Source: Siderastrea siderea (lineage: Eukaryota > Cnidaria > Anthozoa > Scleractinia > Rhizangiidae). From it: a stretch of 64,000 nucleotides of DNA. Positions 10,380 to 22,290 of this stretch are shown here, one piece after another (the first letter of the stretch is position 1; every line of letters starts with the position of its first letter). The stretch covers positions 67,695,913 to 67,759,912 of the forward strand of contig OZ034967.1 of assembly GCA_964030785.1 (NCBI GenBank), read 5' to 3'. Below the pieces are notes generated by a model. The model saw nothing but the letters and a program-made list of their open reading frames with translations. It had not been told where the DNA came from and ran no database searches. The position numbers and the translations under genes were made by a program.

Positions 10380-10550
10380 AGATAAGGGACCCTAAAACGA
10401 TCCAAATACATGAACAAACTGACAGGAAAATCACTCGTTTTAGCTTTTTATAACACTGTTTGAATGACTAAATGCTGAGAAAGGTAAGCCAAGAAACGTA
10501 TGTCTGGCTTTCATTATTAACAAGGGAGGCACATACAAACCTTCATAGAC

Positions 10551-10616
10551 CTCAATGGCAGGTAGCTTTTCATTCTTAGCCAGTGTTGCGTTTCTACTGG
10601 CAGTCTTCGAGGTCAT
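10551..10616 (-). pseudogene. Exon-like N-terminal coding stretch (block A)
   Basis: Twenty-two codons from an ATG encode a hydrophilic peptide containing an N-A-T glycosylation sequon and are followed by a possible GAG|GTCTAT donor. The paralogous stretch at 32391-32456 differs slightly and ends CAG|GTCTAT. Its place just upstream of a GPCR TM1 exon suggests the extracellular N-terminus of a receptor, but no splice connection is proven. Confidence 0.35.
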
Positions 10617-11489
10617 CCAGCATTATTTTCCCCAGTAAAAGTAAACACCTATTTTCAACTGTTTTACTCGAAAGTCTCTAATTTTACATATGATGGCACA
10701 TGTATCGAACGACGTAAAGTTAGTGAGGCATGTTCGCAATTTCACAAAGAAATCCGCAGGTTTTTCAGAATATAATGATCTGGAAGTGAAAATGTTTTTC
10801 CCTGAGTGTGAATGCAACCTATTCTTGGGACATCTTCCCAGGCTAAACATTCTTGGCCGCACTGTTGAGCCAAAGACCTTTTTCTGATCGGAATTGTCTT
10901 TAAATTGCACCTTGGCTGCTTCCATTTAGTTTGGAGTGTGGCCAGTCGAGGTCAGTAAATTGTCCCTGGTAATAACTTATAAGAAGCACACGATCATATT
11001 CGACGAGACAGATGTTCCATTTTATACTTCGAAAGGAATATGAAAATGATTTTATTTTCCTTTGAACTGTGCGGTACCGTAAAATTTTTAAGTCTAAGTT
11101 AACCTTGCCCTAGATAATGCTGGAGGTTTCAGCTTGATTTCATTGTTTGCTAATTTAGCGTGTTATGACCACGTGACAGACTGCCTTGTACAGAGCTTTT
11201 GCAATTTTTTCGTGTGTACATGTTACAAAATAAACTTTTGGAAGCGTTTTGTTCGTTGAAATACTCGAACTGAAGCTGTGTTGACTGAAACGTTTTTCGT
11301 ATTGCTGCCGCTTCCTACATTAAACGTAGACAGGAACAATTGCAAATTCACGGTTAGGCTCGACTTAACTAGAGGCGACGAAATTCGAAGCTTTGTTGTG
11401 TAATACGGGTTCATTTCTACTGTTCCAGATGCTTTGCTGTATTATTTATTGAATTTGGCATTATCCACATGATCGTTAAATTTAATTGT

Positions 11490-11687
11490 ATGTTGATCCT
11501 GCCCGTGATCAAAGCGTTGTCATCATAATTTCGGGCGTGATCACGCCACCGTGACATGGGGCTTGATCACGGTCATCAGCCATGGCGTGATTATCTCTGA
11601 TCACAGTTTTCCCGTGATCACACCGTGATTGCGGCGTGATCACGGATCAAAGGTTTCTACCACGCCCTGTGATCACGCCTGTACATC
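11490..11687. repeat. Cluster of palindromic TGATCACG motifs
   Basis: GATCA occurs at least seven times in about 190 bp, mostly as GTGATCACG-like palindromes, and the cluster is kept in the second copy of block A (33340-33525). It could be a satellite-like patch or a binding-site cluster; function unknown. Confidence 0.5.
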
Positions 11688-12236
11688 ACGAGCCAGAGAG
11701 AACCGGAAGTTTAAAAATTCGCAAGGTCTGGTTGCTAGGGAGTGACGTCAAGGGCTTGCAAGTTAGCCGTCACCGTATTTGACTTGCGGTTTCACACCCG
11801 CAGGGTTTCTATCGGGCTCTTTTGACTTAAAGTTCTAAAGAGGTTGGATTTCATAAATATTTTGACAAGAGCGCTAAAATTCGATTATTCAGTCTTTCAC
11901 TCCTTTCCTTCTGCGAATGGATGCTTTCGATAATCGGCCGGTTCGAGCTCTCTACAAGCACTTCAGGGAGTGTTTTTAACTAAATTAGAAGATGTGTGAA
12001 ATGTGGCGTTTCAGTGTAGTCCTTTCACTGGCAAGTTTTATGAACGAAGTGGCCAAGTACCAGCTCGCAGACGTGGCGGGCTTTCTGATCTTTCTGATCG
12101 GAGAGTTACCAAAGAAGAGCTGTTTCTTATTTGCTGTTACTTTTGCCATTCTGCGTTACAAATGTAAAGCAAACAAAGCGTGATATCGGCGAAAATTACC
12201 TATAAGCAATGCAGTACAGACTACAAATCACTACGG
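11687..12236. repeat. 550-bp repeat D, copy 1
   Basis: Runs from GTACATCACGAG to AAATCACT and matches 16246-16797 at roughly 98% by eye. It contains a 63-codon ORF (11992-12183) that differs from its twin by one residue. No LTR-type TG/CA ends or target duplications were seen. Confidence 0.75.
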
Positions 12237-12258
12237 CGAAACGTCTTCAGGTAATGGA

Positions 12259-12285
12259 ATAATAATAAATAATAATAATAAACTT
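12259..12285. repeat. (AAT)n microsatellite
   Basis: Short AATAATAAT tract, possibly the tail of a non-LTR element that follows it. Confidence 0.6.
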
Positions 12286-12410
12286 TATTAACGTGTCTTA
12301 AAATATCTAGCTTACACTAAAGTAAGCTAATTGGGGACACCTATCTATACCTATCTAAAGTAGTAACATGTAACATGTAACTGGTAGTCTAGCGAAATAA
12401 CCGTACGTAC

Positions 12411-15400
12411 GTTTAGTGATCTGTTTACCGTTGGAAAAAAACTGAAACAGCAGCATAGAGTAACGCGAGCTTTCCATTTTCCGCTGTTCCGCTAGCAGAA
12501 ACTGTTATGCATAAACACCATGAAAACAAGCGCTTTGACAGTGGTTACGTTACGTGGACGACAGATTCATTGCTGTGCACAAGGATGATATCAAACATGA
12601 ACATGAACATGAACATGAGAAAGGACAGTTTACTAAAGGGATCTTCGAAAATACGACATACAAACACCGAAAGATTACTCGACCAGTCATCCTGAGCCTT
12701 TACGTCCCAAGCAGCAACGACTGTACCAACATTAGCAACACGAGCGCAACTAGTTTGCTACTCCCCAGTCGAAATCAAGTGGCCAAACTGATGTTTTTCT
12801 GACGGAACAGCTCTGACGTAACACACACACAAGACCGTAAAAACAATCAAAACGAAAGCTAACCCGACACTTTTTACGATAGCGTTAATGTACGTCCTGT
12901 ATAACGGGAGAGCCCATCATCGTCATCGCAAGAATCGTCTAGCCTTAATGTCGGCTTTCACGCTGCGATTTGTCGTTGGTGAAGGCTTGTTGTATAGTGT
13001 GGCCACTTTAAACACTTTAAGTACACGGAAAGCCGATACAAATACGGGTAGAAATGTATTTATTTCCCTTTTCATTTTAGTGTTTAAGGATAGATCAATT
13101 GCACTTAGTCAGAACCTTGCAGTAACTGAGAATTGCAAGCAAGGAATATTAGCATAATTAATAAAAAGAGAAAAAAAAACAAGGCAAGTCCAATTCATTG
13201 GTGCTTAAGCATAGGCAATAAGCTGACATTTAGCGAACTGAAAAAAAAATGGTGACTGTTCTTCTCTTCAGTTCAAGTAGCGCCATATTAGACATTATAA
13301 TTTTTATCTATGCTTGTCATTTTTCAATTGCACAAAATGAGACTACTATTTTAAGAATAACTGCTACACCACTAATCAATAGGAGGAGCTAAAAAGGCAG
13401 GTGCCGCAAACACATTTTTATTTCTTCTTTCCAAAAGTGAAAATTAGATGCCATCAGCGTTTAGCAAAGTTTAACCTTTTTTATTATTCAGATCTATGTA
13501 TGACAGCAGATGGTGAGATTTTCTTTTCAATTTGTTTATAAGCAGCAGATACTTGCTTCGTGTTCACTGACTGACTACCAATAATAGGACTGGCCGGAAC
13601 TAAGCTTATCTGTTTGTTTTAAAAGAGTTCCTTGGAGATTTGGTCAGGTGATTTGGTACAGCTTTTCTATTTAAAAAAAAGTTGATGCAAAATTCACAGA
13701 TAAAGAGATAACTTTTTTTTCTTTTTACAGAGCAAATATGCGCCAACGTTTCTTTTGATTATTTAACGCTTAAGCGTCCAAAAGGACTGTGTTGTTAGGG
13801 GAAATTTGAAATTAGGAGACGAACTGTGATAAACAACCGAGTAACTGGGTATTTGGTGGTGCAAATTGCCCCAAAGCGTTAAAGTTGTCACTACATTTTG
13901 AAATCGGCTTTCCGTTCTCTAGACCTAACTGAAATACTTGATGTCAGCGAGACAATTAAGGCAAACATATGTAGATTATCCAAATATTGACTTACTGGAC
14001 CTTTTAATCGAAATCAATAAACCCATTCATTGATCTGTTTAACCATGCATTTTGCTGAAACAGCAGCATGAAGTAACACGAGCTAGCTTTCCAGTTACCT
14101 TTGTTCTAGCAAAAACTGTTATGCAGCACATATAGGAACGAGCCCTTAAAAACCTGCGAACAAACACCATGTGATTACGTTACGTGGACAACACCTTCAC
14201 TGCTTTAAACAAAAAAAGAAATCGACTCCTTTCACGACATGATAACGGAGAGATCCCTTGCAGACAGTTCACTGAGACGAAACTGCGAACCGACAGAGTA
14301 CTCGCCCCGTTTTCCTACAACTCTACGTCTGACCATGCAACTATTGTGGGAACTGGCGAGCGCAACGTGTTTGCGACTTAACAGACAACAACTTGTTTTC
14401 GTCGGTTAAGTTCACGACGAAAACGACTACCTAAACAGTTGTTTTTCGAAAGTGCAAATCCGAAGTTAATACATACAAGACCGCTCAACCCATAGCTAAA
14501 AAACCGAAAACTATCCCGAAGACTATTGCATGTTCCAGTTACGTATTGCAACTTTTCGGCCCGATTTTTCTACTCATTGGTAAAGGCTTGTTTACTGTGC
14601 GGCCAATATTAACATGCATCTAAAGTACACGACAAGGTGGTATAACTATGTATAAGTCAAGAATAAAAGTCAATTAGGCAAATATCTTCTTACCTTCTCT
14701 TTTCAGTGTTGAAACAGAAACCGGCTGAGTCTTGTCAGAAACTTGCTAATTTAAACATGCAAGAGGGGAATATTAGCATAATTAAAAACAAAAAAGAAAA
14801 ACAAGTCCAATTTAATTATGTTTATAAATCAAGCGTTTCGGCACAGGCGATATGCTGACATTAAGCTAGGGTGAAATTAAAACCCTGTGACTGTTCTTTT
14901 GTTCTGTAAGCAGCGTTCTATTAGACATAACTCTTTTTATCTTTAATTGTAATTTTTCGATTGCACAGATGAATTCCAGATCAGTGAAACCACTATTTAA
15001 AGAAGAACTCCACCATTCATCGACTGGAGAAGTTACGTAGACAGGTGCTAGCAATGACATTTTATTTGTTCTTTCCGAAAGTGAAAATTAGTTGTCATTA
15101 GCGTTTAGCAAAGTCTAAACTTTTTATTATTCAGATCTTTGCTTCACCAGCTGATGGTAAGGTTTTCTTTTCAATTTGTTAATAAGCGGCGGATCTTTCC
15201 TTCATGTTTACTTACTGATTACCCACAATGTGCTTTTCTACTGGCAACTGAGCTTCTCTTATTGTATTAAAAGATTTCCTTGGAACATGTCTAGAGCTTT
15301 TCAATTAAGGAAAAGATAATGCAAAATTCACAACAAGCCCGTAAGTCGTTGATAGGGAAAGCATAAGGATGATGATAACAAACACCGAGTGCAACTTAAT

Positions 15401-16242
15401 CGTCTTTCATATTACATGTCAAACATTAAACTAAAGGTAACAAAAGTTCATTTATGAAAACATAGTGAATGTTTTACACAAAGCCAACGGTCAAATTATG
15501 TCCAAAAAATACTCCTAAACTGAGCTACTGAATATTATTTATTATAAACAAATGTTTAGGCTTTAAGTTAGCTAAATGTCAGTGAGACAAAAGGGGGAAT
15601 ATTAGCATATTTAATAACAGAAAGGAAAAACAATGCAAATTCAATTAAGTGGTGTATTTTTTTAAATCGACCTTTTATGTTTTAAGCTAGGGTAAATTAA
15701 GATGACATTCAGAGAGAGTGAAATTAAAAACTCTGTGACTGTTCTTCTGTTCTTCTTCTTTAAGTAGCGTTCTACAGACATTATTATTTTCATATTTAAT
15801 GGTCATTTTCGATTGCACAAATGAAGTCCAGAACTATGAGTCCAATATAAAAGAATAACTGGACCAGCAATGACATATTTATTTTTTCTTTAGGAAAGTG
15901 AAAATTAGCTGTCATTAGCGTTTAGCAAAGACTAAACTTCTTATCATTCAGATTTATGCACGTCCAGCAGATGGTAAGGTCTTCTTTTCAATTTGTTAAT
16001 AAGCGGCAGATTTTTGCTTCGTGCTCACTGACTGACTACCAATAATGCAATTTCTAGAACTTGAGCTGATCTTGTCTTATTAAACAGTTCTTGGAGCTTT
16101 TGTAGAGCTTTTCTCTAAAGGAAACGCTAACACAAGATTCATTACAAGCCCAAGAATTGCTGACATAATGAAGGGACAAATAGATAACGTGTTTTTCTTT
16201 TTAAAGGAAAAACACACGCCGACGTTTTTTCTCAACCATTTC
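12411..16242. repeat. Three diverged tandem units of about 1.6 kb
   Basis: Unit 1 spans about 12411-13770, unit 2 about 14031-15340 and a shorter unit 3 about 15595-16242. Shared landmarks in order include CTGTTTACC...GAAACAGCAGCAT, GTTACGTGGAC, GGTGAAGGCTTGTT-like text, GGGGAATATTAGCATAATTAA, GTGACTGTTCTTC, AGTGAAAATTAG and TCTTTTCAATTTGTT. Copies differ by many indels, so this is an old duplication. No gene was recognised inside. Confidence 0.7.
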
Positions 16243-16245
16243 AGT

Positions 16246-16797
16246 ACATCACGAGTCAGAGAGAACCGGAAGTTTAAAAATTCGCAAGGTCTGGTTGCTA
16301 GGTAGTGACGTCAAGGGCTTGCAAGTTAGCTGTCACCGTATTTGACTTGCGGTTTCACACCCGCAGGGTTTCTATCGGTCTCTTTTGACTTAAAGTTCTA
16401 AAGAGGTTGGATTTCATAAATATTTTGACAAGAGCGGTAAAATTCGATTATTCAGTCTTTCACTCCTTTCCTTCTGCGAATGGATGCTTTCGATAATCGG
16501 CCGGTTCGAGCTCTCTACAAGCACTTCAGGGAGTGTTTTTAACTAAATTAGAAGATGTGTGAAATGTGGCGTTTCAGTGTAGTCCTTTCACTGGCAAGTT
16601 TTATGAACGAAGTGGCCAAGTACCAGCTCGCAGACGTGGCGGGCTTTCTGATCTTTCTGATCGGAGAGTTACCAAAGAAGAGCTGTTTCTTATTTGCTGT
16701 TACTTTTGCCATTCCGCGTTACAAATGTAAAGCAAACAAAGCGTGATATCGGCGAAAATTACCTACAAACAATGCAATACAGACTACAAATCACTGC
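16246..16797. repeat. 550-bp repeat D, copy 2
   Basis: Second copy of the repeat at 11687-12236. Its right end joins directly to the reverse-transcriptase region of a BEL/Pao element, so either it was inserted there or the BEL element was truncated at this point. Confidence 0.75.
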
Positions 16798-17827
16798 AGT
16801 GGCTATAGCAGGAGACATTCGAAAGGCCTTTCTGCAAGTGCGTATCCGTGCAGAAGACAGAGATGCGCTACGATTTCATTGGATCAGCGGCGAGAATCCT
16901 GAGCAAGTACGTACACTGCGGTTCACACGAGCACTGTTTGGCTTGGGTCCGTCTCCCTTTCTTCTTGGGGGAGTCATTCAGCATCACCTCGACATCTGCA
17001 GGCCTAACTACCCTGATACCGTACAAGAGATTGAACGTGGGCTCTACGTGGACGACTTGCTGACAGCAGCTGTGTATGCAGTGGTGGAGCAAGAGACAGG
17101 AGTAAAGCAAGGATTAGTGGCAGCCAAAGCACGCCTCGCCAAACAGGGACTCTCAATTCCCCGCTTAGAATTGGTTGCTGGTCATATGGCAGTCAATTTG
17201 CTGACCAACGTCCACGATGCTCTGACTGGGTTCCCTGTTCATTCACTCAACGCCTGGCTTGACAGCACAGTCGCCCTCCACTGGATTAAAGGTTCTGGAG
17301 AGTACAAGCAATTCGTTGGTAATCACGTTCGCAAGATTAAAGAGAAGGAATCTGTTGTTTGGAGACACGTACCAACGCATGAGAATCCTGCAGATCTGGG
17401 CAGTCGAGGCGGTCCAGTGAACGAAGAGAAATTGCTATGGTGGGAAGAACCAGCCTGGCTGAAGGATCCAGGAAGCTGGCCCCCAGATATTGTCACTTCC
17501 GCGACCCCAGAGTCTGACGCAGAAGCGAAGGCAACCAAACAAATCTTTGCCTTAGCTGTGCATGAAGAGGATGCTTTAGATGACTTACTCTCCAGAAGAA
17601 CCCTCTGGCGTACACTGAGGGTAGGAGCGTGGATCGTACGGTTCCTGCACAACACCAGAGCTCAAGGGGGGGAGAGAATAACAGGCCCTCTCACCATAGA
17701 GGAAATAGAGAAACAGAAGATTTTCTGGGAGAAGAGAGCCCAAAAGCAGTGTGCTGGGTTGAATCAGTTCCAAGAGGACATGCTGAAACTTAACCTGCAA
17801 ATGAATCATGATGGTCTTCTGGAATGA
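16797..17827 (+). pseudogene. BEL/Pao pol fragment: reverse transcriptase and RNase H
   Basis: Coding sequence enters at an RT motif (AIAGDIRKAFLQV-like), without the upstream gag, protease and N-terminal RT. It continues through the YVDDLL catalytic box and an RNase H/A17-type region with the LDSTVALHWI and HENPADLGSRG signatures of BEL/Pao retrotransposons. The enzyme would copy element RNA into DNA. The open frame begins in the upstream repeat, giving a chimeric N-terminus of no meaning. It stops at 17825 and the integrase part continues in another frame. Confidence 0.8.
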
Positions 17828-18738
17828 GCGGGAGGATCCAAGGCGATTATCCGGTCTACCTTCCCGACAGTGCGATCTACACCGAGAAGCTAGTACAGCA
17901 CGCCCACGAAGTCACTTTGCACGGGGGAGTGGGTTTAACTATGGCCAAAGTGCGAGAGACACATTGGGTACCTAGATTGCGGCAGCTTGCCAAACGCCTT
18001 ATGAAGAGGTGCTATGGATGCAAGAGATTCAATTTGTCTGCGTACGCCACCCCTCCTCCAGGAAACCTGCCTCAAGATCGGACTGTGGGAGCGTCGCCTT
18101 TTCAAGTCGTTGGGGTAGACTACTCAGGGCCAATCAAGTACCGTGCTAGCAGAAACAGAGAGGGTAAAGCCTACATAGTCCTGTATGCATGCAGTCTGTC
18201 CCGAGCCTTATACCTTGAACTGAGGAAAACCATGGAGACAGAAGAGTTCCTCAGTACGTTGAAGCGATTCATCGCAAGGAAAGGCCGTCCTGTCAAGATC
18301 TACTGAGATAACGGCAGAACCTTTGTGGGTGCAGCGAGGTGGCTACGAAATGCGATGCAAGATGAAAGGCTGCACGACTACCTTGCCAAGATGAACATCA
18401 AGTGGCAGTTCAACCTCAGCAGGGCTCCATGGTGGGGCGGACAATTTGAGCGGATGGTCGGCCTTGTTAAGCAAGCCTTCAATAAGACCGTCGGAAACGG
18501 AACCCTCACCTGGAGCGAACTACAGGATGTGCTGCTGGACGTAGAAGTTGCGCTGAACAATCGGCCCCTCAGCTATGTGGAAGACGATATACAGCTACCT
18601 CTACTTACCCCAAACCTGTTGCAGTTTGGACGTCCCAACTTACTGCCTGAGTCCGAGGATCACCAGCAAGAGAATCCTGACCTACGAAAGCGCGCAAGGT
18701 ACCTAGCAAGATGCAAGGACGTGGTCTGGAAGAGGTGA
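17824..18738 (+). pseudogene. BEL/Pao integrase, interrupted by a stop codon
   Basis: The N-terminal part carries the HHCC zinc-binding module (H...H and CYGCKR). The core carries VDYSGP and a DNG motif. An in-frame TGA at 18304-18306 falls just before DNG. The second half keeps WWGGQFERMV and NNRPL signatures, and ends at 18738 near a small direct duplication of GAGTACCTAA. Integrase would insert the cDNA; this copy is broken in at least three places (the pol frame change, the TGA and the 18.7-kb duplication). Confidence 0.8.
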
Positions 18739-18786
18739 GTACTGAGTACCTAAGAGTACCTAAGAGGCTTACGTGAGAGGCACAAC

Positions 18787-19125
18787 ATGAAACACAACCA
18801 AAGGCAACTATCTCTATCAAAGGGAGATGTCGTAATAATCAAGGGCGAAGAGAGGAACCGCGGGCACTGGAAGCTAGGAATCGTCGAAGAACTCTTCCCA
18901 GGAAGAGATGGTGTTGTCAGGAGTGTCAGGTTGCGAGCTGGAAAGTCTTACCTGGAAAGGCCCATTCAGCATTTGTACCCCCTCGAATTGTCCTGTGACA
19001 GGACCGCAGACGTGCCCAACAGAACCCTGAATCCCCAGGCCCCAGTATTCCGGTCAACAAGAGATGCCGCGGTAGCAGCTAGAGTCAGAATCCAGAGTCA
19101 AGCAGAAGATGAACATTGCTCTTAG
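18787..19125 (+). pseudogene. BEL/Pao C-terminal DUF5641-like domain
   Basis: A stretch with GDVVII, GHWKLGIV and GVVRSVRLR motifs matches the C-terminal domain that follows integrase in BEL/Pao polyproteins, ending in the typical RPIQHLYPLE. It is separated from the integrase frame by the duplication near 18740. Confidence 0.75.
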
Positions 19126-19206
19126 ATGCCTTGTTTTGATGTTTATTGTTCAGTATTCGGACATGATTTAGTCACCTCTCTTTGTTCATTCCTTTCGGAA
19201 ATGAAC

Positions 19207-19568
19207 AGGGGGAGTGTGTTGGTTATTTTCAGACTGCGTGACAGTAACATTACTTTGTTTAGTGACAGACATGTTGATTATATTAGGCTTTCTTATCTGA
19301 AGCAATTATAGAGTCAATTTTAGTGCATGCTTGTAATAGCTTTCAATCAATGATGGACATTTCAGTGATCTTTAAACTGATTAAGTAAATAGGAACTCAA
19401 GAACTTTGTTTTGCTGACAATTTCGCCTTTGTTATCAGTGACCTTTTGTACTAGTTCAGAGAGAGACGCTTTCAGAGAGAGATTGAAACCTTGTAGCTTT
19501 ACCTGTTCGAAAATAAATCAACTTTAAAACTGTGAAATCGTGAAGTACGGCCTTGAGCATTCACGACA
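19207..19568 (+). mobile_element. Polypurine tract and 3' LTR of the BEL/Pao element
   Basis: AGGGGGAG (19207-19214) directly precedes TGTGTTGG at 19215. The presumed LTR runs to TTCACGACA at 19568 (about 354 bp) and contains an AATAAA near 19512. No second LTR is present because the 5' half is missing; the boundaries are inferred. Confidence 0.55.
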
Positions 19569-19570
19569 AA

Positions 19571-20031
19571 CGTATGCCTGAGCGCTTCTGGGATATGCAA
19601 CATAACAAACATTTTGAAACAGAATTTTAGACAAATGTTCATATCTTTTCCTGGTTCACCCAGGTTGGAGTCCTTGGCATCACCGTATGCCTGTGCGCTT
19701 CTGGGATATGCAACATAACAAACATTTTGAGACAGAAGTTAAGACAAGTGTTGATATCTTTTCCTGGTCCACCCAGGTTGGAGTCCTTGGCATCACCGTA
19801 TGCCTGAGCGCTTCTGGGATATGCAACATAACAAACATTTTGAGACAGAATTTTAGACAAATGTTGATATCTTTTCCTGGTTCACCCAGGTTGGAGTCCG
19901 TGGCATCACCGTATGCCTGAGCGCTTCTGGGATATGTAACATAACAAACATTTTGAGACAGAATTTTAGACAAATGTCGTACATCCTTTCTGGTTTACCC
20001 AAGTTGGAGCCCTGACATCACCGTATGCCTA
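19571..20031 (+). repeat. 113-bp tandem satellite, four copies
   Basis: CGTATGCCTG recurs at 19571, 19684, 19797, 19910 and 20022, giving periods of 112-113 bp. The units share GCTTCTGGGATATGCAACAT and a TCACCCAGGTTGGAGTCC block. The last copy is most diverged. The array starts 2 bp after the inferred BEL LTR end. Confidence 0.85.
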
Positions 20032-21244
20032 GAGGCATTTCCGGGAGAAGTCACACATTCTCCGTACTTTTTCTGACGAATCGCCCTCCAATTTAATGGG
20101 AAAAAAAGTGATTCTTGTCTTATTATCAATAACCCCCCTCCCCCAAAAACAATCCTACCTCAAAGATAAGCCCCTGAGAAAACGGTTTGGAATTATTGCC
20201 TTATTTTATTATCGCACGCAAAGCCTGTGTACTTCACGCCCGCCTGCTTAATGGTCACTTTGTTTTCTTTTGACTAAATATTTCCTTTTTCTGATGCTTG
20301 TGCCTAATATCAGTGCACCAAAAGAACCCCCAAACACTTCAGTTAGTCAGGAGCCCTGCGCTGTCAAATGTTGTCCGTATTTCGCAAGTTGGAATCAGAA
20401 TAAAATTGGAGGTGCTTATAATTATTCCGGTGCGACTTTCGAACCGGTGTGAGTTTATTTTGGTTCGTTCTGTATTTATTTTACATGATACCGGAAAGTA
20501 CACAAGAAGACATAGCACAAAGGACACGAGAGAGACACGAGCGAGCGCGAAAATCGCCTGGGGCGTGAAAACGTGATGCGCGCGTTATGAGCATGTTCAC
20601 GTTCGACATGTCAGAGTGTTCTTTTTGCCTCACTATTCTTGAGTGAAAAGAGACTGCTCGTAGTCTAGATACTGGTCCAGAATCCTATGTCGGTAAAATT
20701 CAGCCTTTGTCTTACTATTTCCTGATAGAAGGAGCTCATCGTCGCAAAAATGGAATATATAAACGCGGTATAAATCTCCTACCGGAAAAGGATAATATGA
20801 GCTCGTCTGGAAGAAATTTAAGCGGCTGATAATTTCACGTAGTATTTCAGCGTTGATATCCTTGTTTCAGGCTTTGCCGATCGAGTGAAGCGGGATGAAA
20901 TTTTTAATTATTTTGCAGTATAACTTACGCCAGGACAGTGTGCTTGAGTAGAGTGTAGTTTTTTCGATTTGCCGATGGAGATCCGTCGCGTGGTCAACAA
21001 CCTAAATTTTTCTTCTTCAAGGCTACACGTTTTTAAGCGATTTCCTGCCACACCGCAATTAAAACCTGTTTATGTATCTCTCAAACGCCATGAATAACAT
21101 TAGAATCAATTAAAACAAGCAAGAAAGAATTTCACGCTTAAAGATTATAACACATTCGCGCGCAAATTAACGCCTAAGTGGAACAGAAACGATCATCAAA
21201 ACTGATTTAATTACATTGGAATGCTATTAAGTTACTGGGCTTCA
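20032..21244. other. Intergenic sequence, nothing recognised
   Basis: Short ORFs only; no domain, RNA gene or strong repeat recognised. Confidence 0.35.
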
Positions 21245-21281
21245 CGCAGAGATACGTGTCTTTAAGACACGTATCTCTGCG
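21245..21281. repeat. Perfect 18-bp hairpin
   Basis: CGCAGAGATACGTGTCTT and its exact complement are separated by a single base. Such a palindrome could be the seam of an inverted duplication or a structured site. Function unknown. Confidence 0.8.
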
Positions 21282-21329
21282 GGATCCCAAGGTAATTTTT
21301 GGTTGCTAAGAGCGTCTGGCTCGTTATGA

Positions 21330-22290
21330 TCTCCATGTTCTGACCAATGAGGGTAAACTAACATTAAACCATTATAAATCAGTCACATTTAGACTTTCTG
21401 ACTAACATGGACGCAACGGAGCTTTTGAATGATAAAACTGCAACAAACAAAACTGATGCTAAGAATAAATTGCCGTCATAAAAGTAATTAACAAATAAAA
21501 CGAAGAGGAGTTAACGTACCTTAGAAAAAAAGTGATAGAAGGCCTTACTGATCCGGTTCCTGTCTTGAAATAAGCAGCCTAAATAACAAATGTTAAACAT
21601 ACTCTAGCTGAATACATATTACTCCTTTGTATGCACAGGTGCTTATTTCAAAAATAATTGATAAATCTTTCTTGAGCGCCGAGGTGTTGTAATCATGTTG
21701 ACGATACATAGTCAGGTTAAAATGAAAAGCTTCAAAAGTAATATTTCAACTAACATTCAATCCAAAAAAAAAAAAAGATTTATCGAAAGTGGATTTTTTT
21801 CCCTTTGAAATCTACGGTGGTGCAGTTGATGTCATCTCCATACGGTGTTAGTGAGACACTTTTGGAAACGCTGGCGTCAATAATTTTCTTTTAAGATTAT
21901 CAATGGAAACTAATAAATGATTTATACAAATCTATCACATCTGCAACTTTATAGCACGACGTATATCTTTTTGTTTAAATTGTGTTAATGCTTACCTCAC
22001 TTTTCATGAATTAAAACACCGTTTAGTATAAAACAAGGACTACAGACTACGGCTTCGATATAAAACATGGATTATGTCTAACACTGACTACGGGCTAGGT
22101 ATAAAACTTAATCTGGATACCTTAAATAATTTGTACTTATACCCACAGATAATTCCCCTTTGTTTAGACTGGCCAAAACTTAAAACGACAAACTTCATAA
22201 TTACATTTAATTGCCAATTGTCCAGTCAAATTGTAATCTTGCAAAACATAATTCTCACCGTAACTTTTCCTATTGGACTTGAAAGTCGAC
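21330..22290. repeat. Dispersed duplication block B, copy 1
   Basis: Begins near ATCTCCATGTTCTGACCAAT and matches 33789-34768 with few differences, including a shared ACATGGACGCAACGGAGCTT phrase and a poly-A tract. The ORF at 22074-22418 differs from its twin at 34553-34861 in its end and is not recognised. Confidence 0.8.

Larger units (their letters stand above)
10455..11687. repeat. Dispersed duplication block A, copy 1
   Basis: Closely matches 32290-33528 along its length, including the exon-like N-terminal peptide region, a conserved but probably non-coding 63-codon ORF (11223-11414) and the TGATCACG cluster. Because the GPCR TM1 relic lies beside it in the same orientation, it may be the duplicated 5' region of a GPCR gene (inference). 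Confidence 0.8.

Noticed and set aside
11223..11414. 63-codon ORF conserved at 33064-33255
   Set aside because: Most differences between copies change the amino acid, as expected for non-coding drift within duplicated block A.
11992..12183. 63-codon hydrophobic ORF conserved at 16555-16746
   Set aside because: The whole 550-bp repeat is conserved equally, so the frame is not specially preserved.
19571..20031. CRISPR-like array or gene family
   Set aside because: Head-to-tail 113-bp satellite with no spacers; ORFs arise on both strands.
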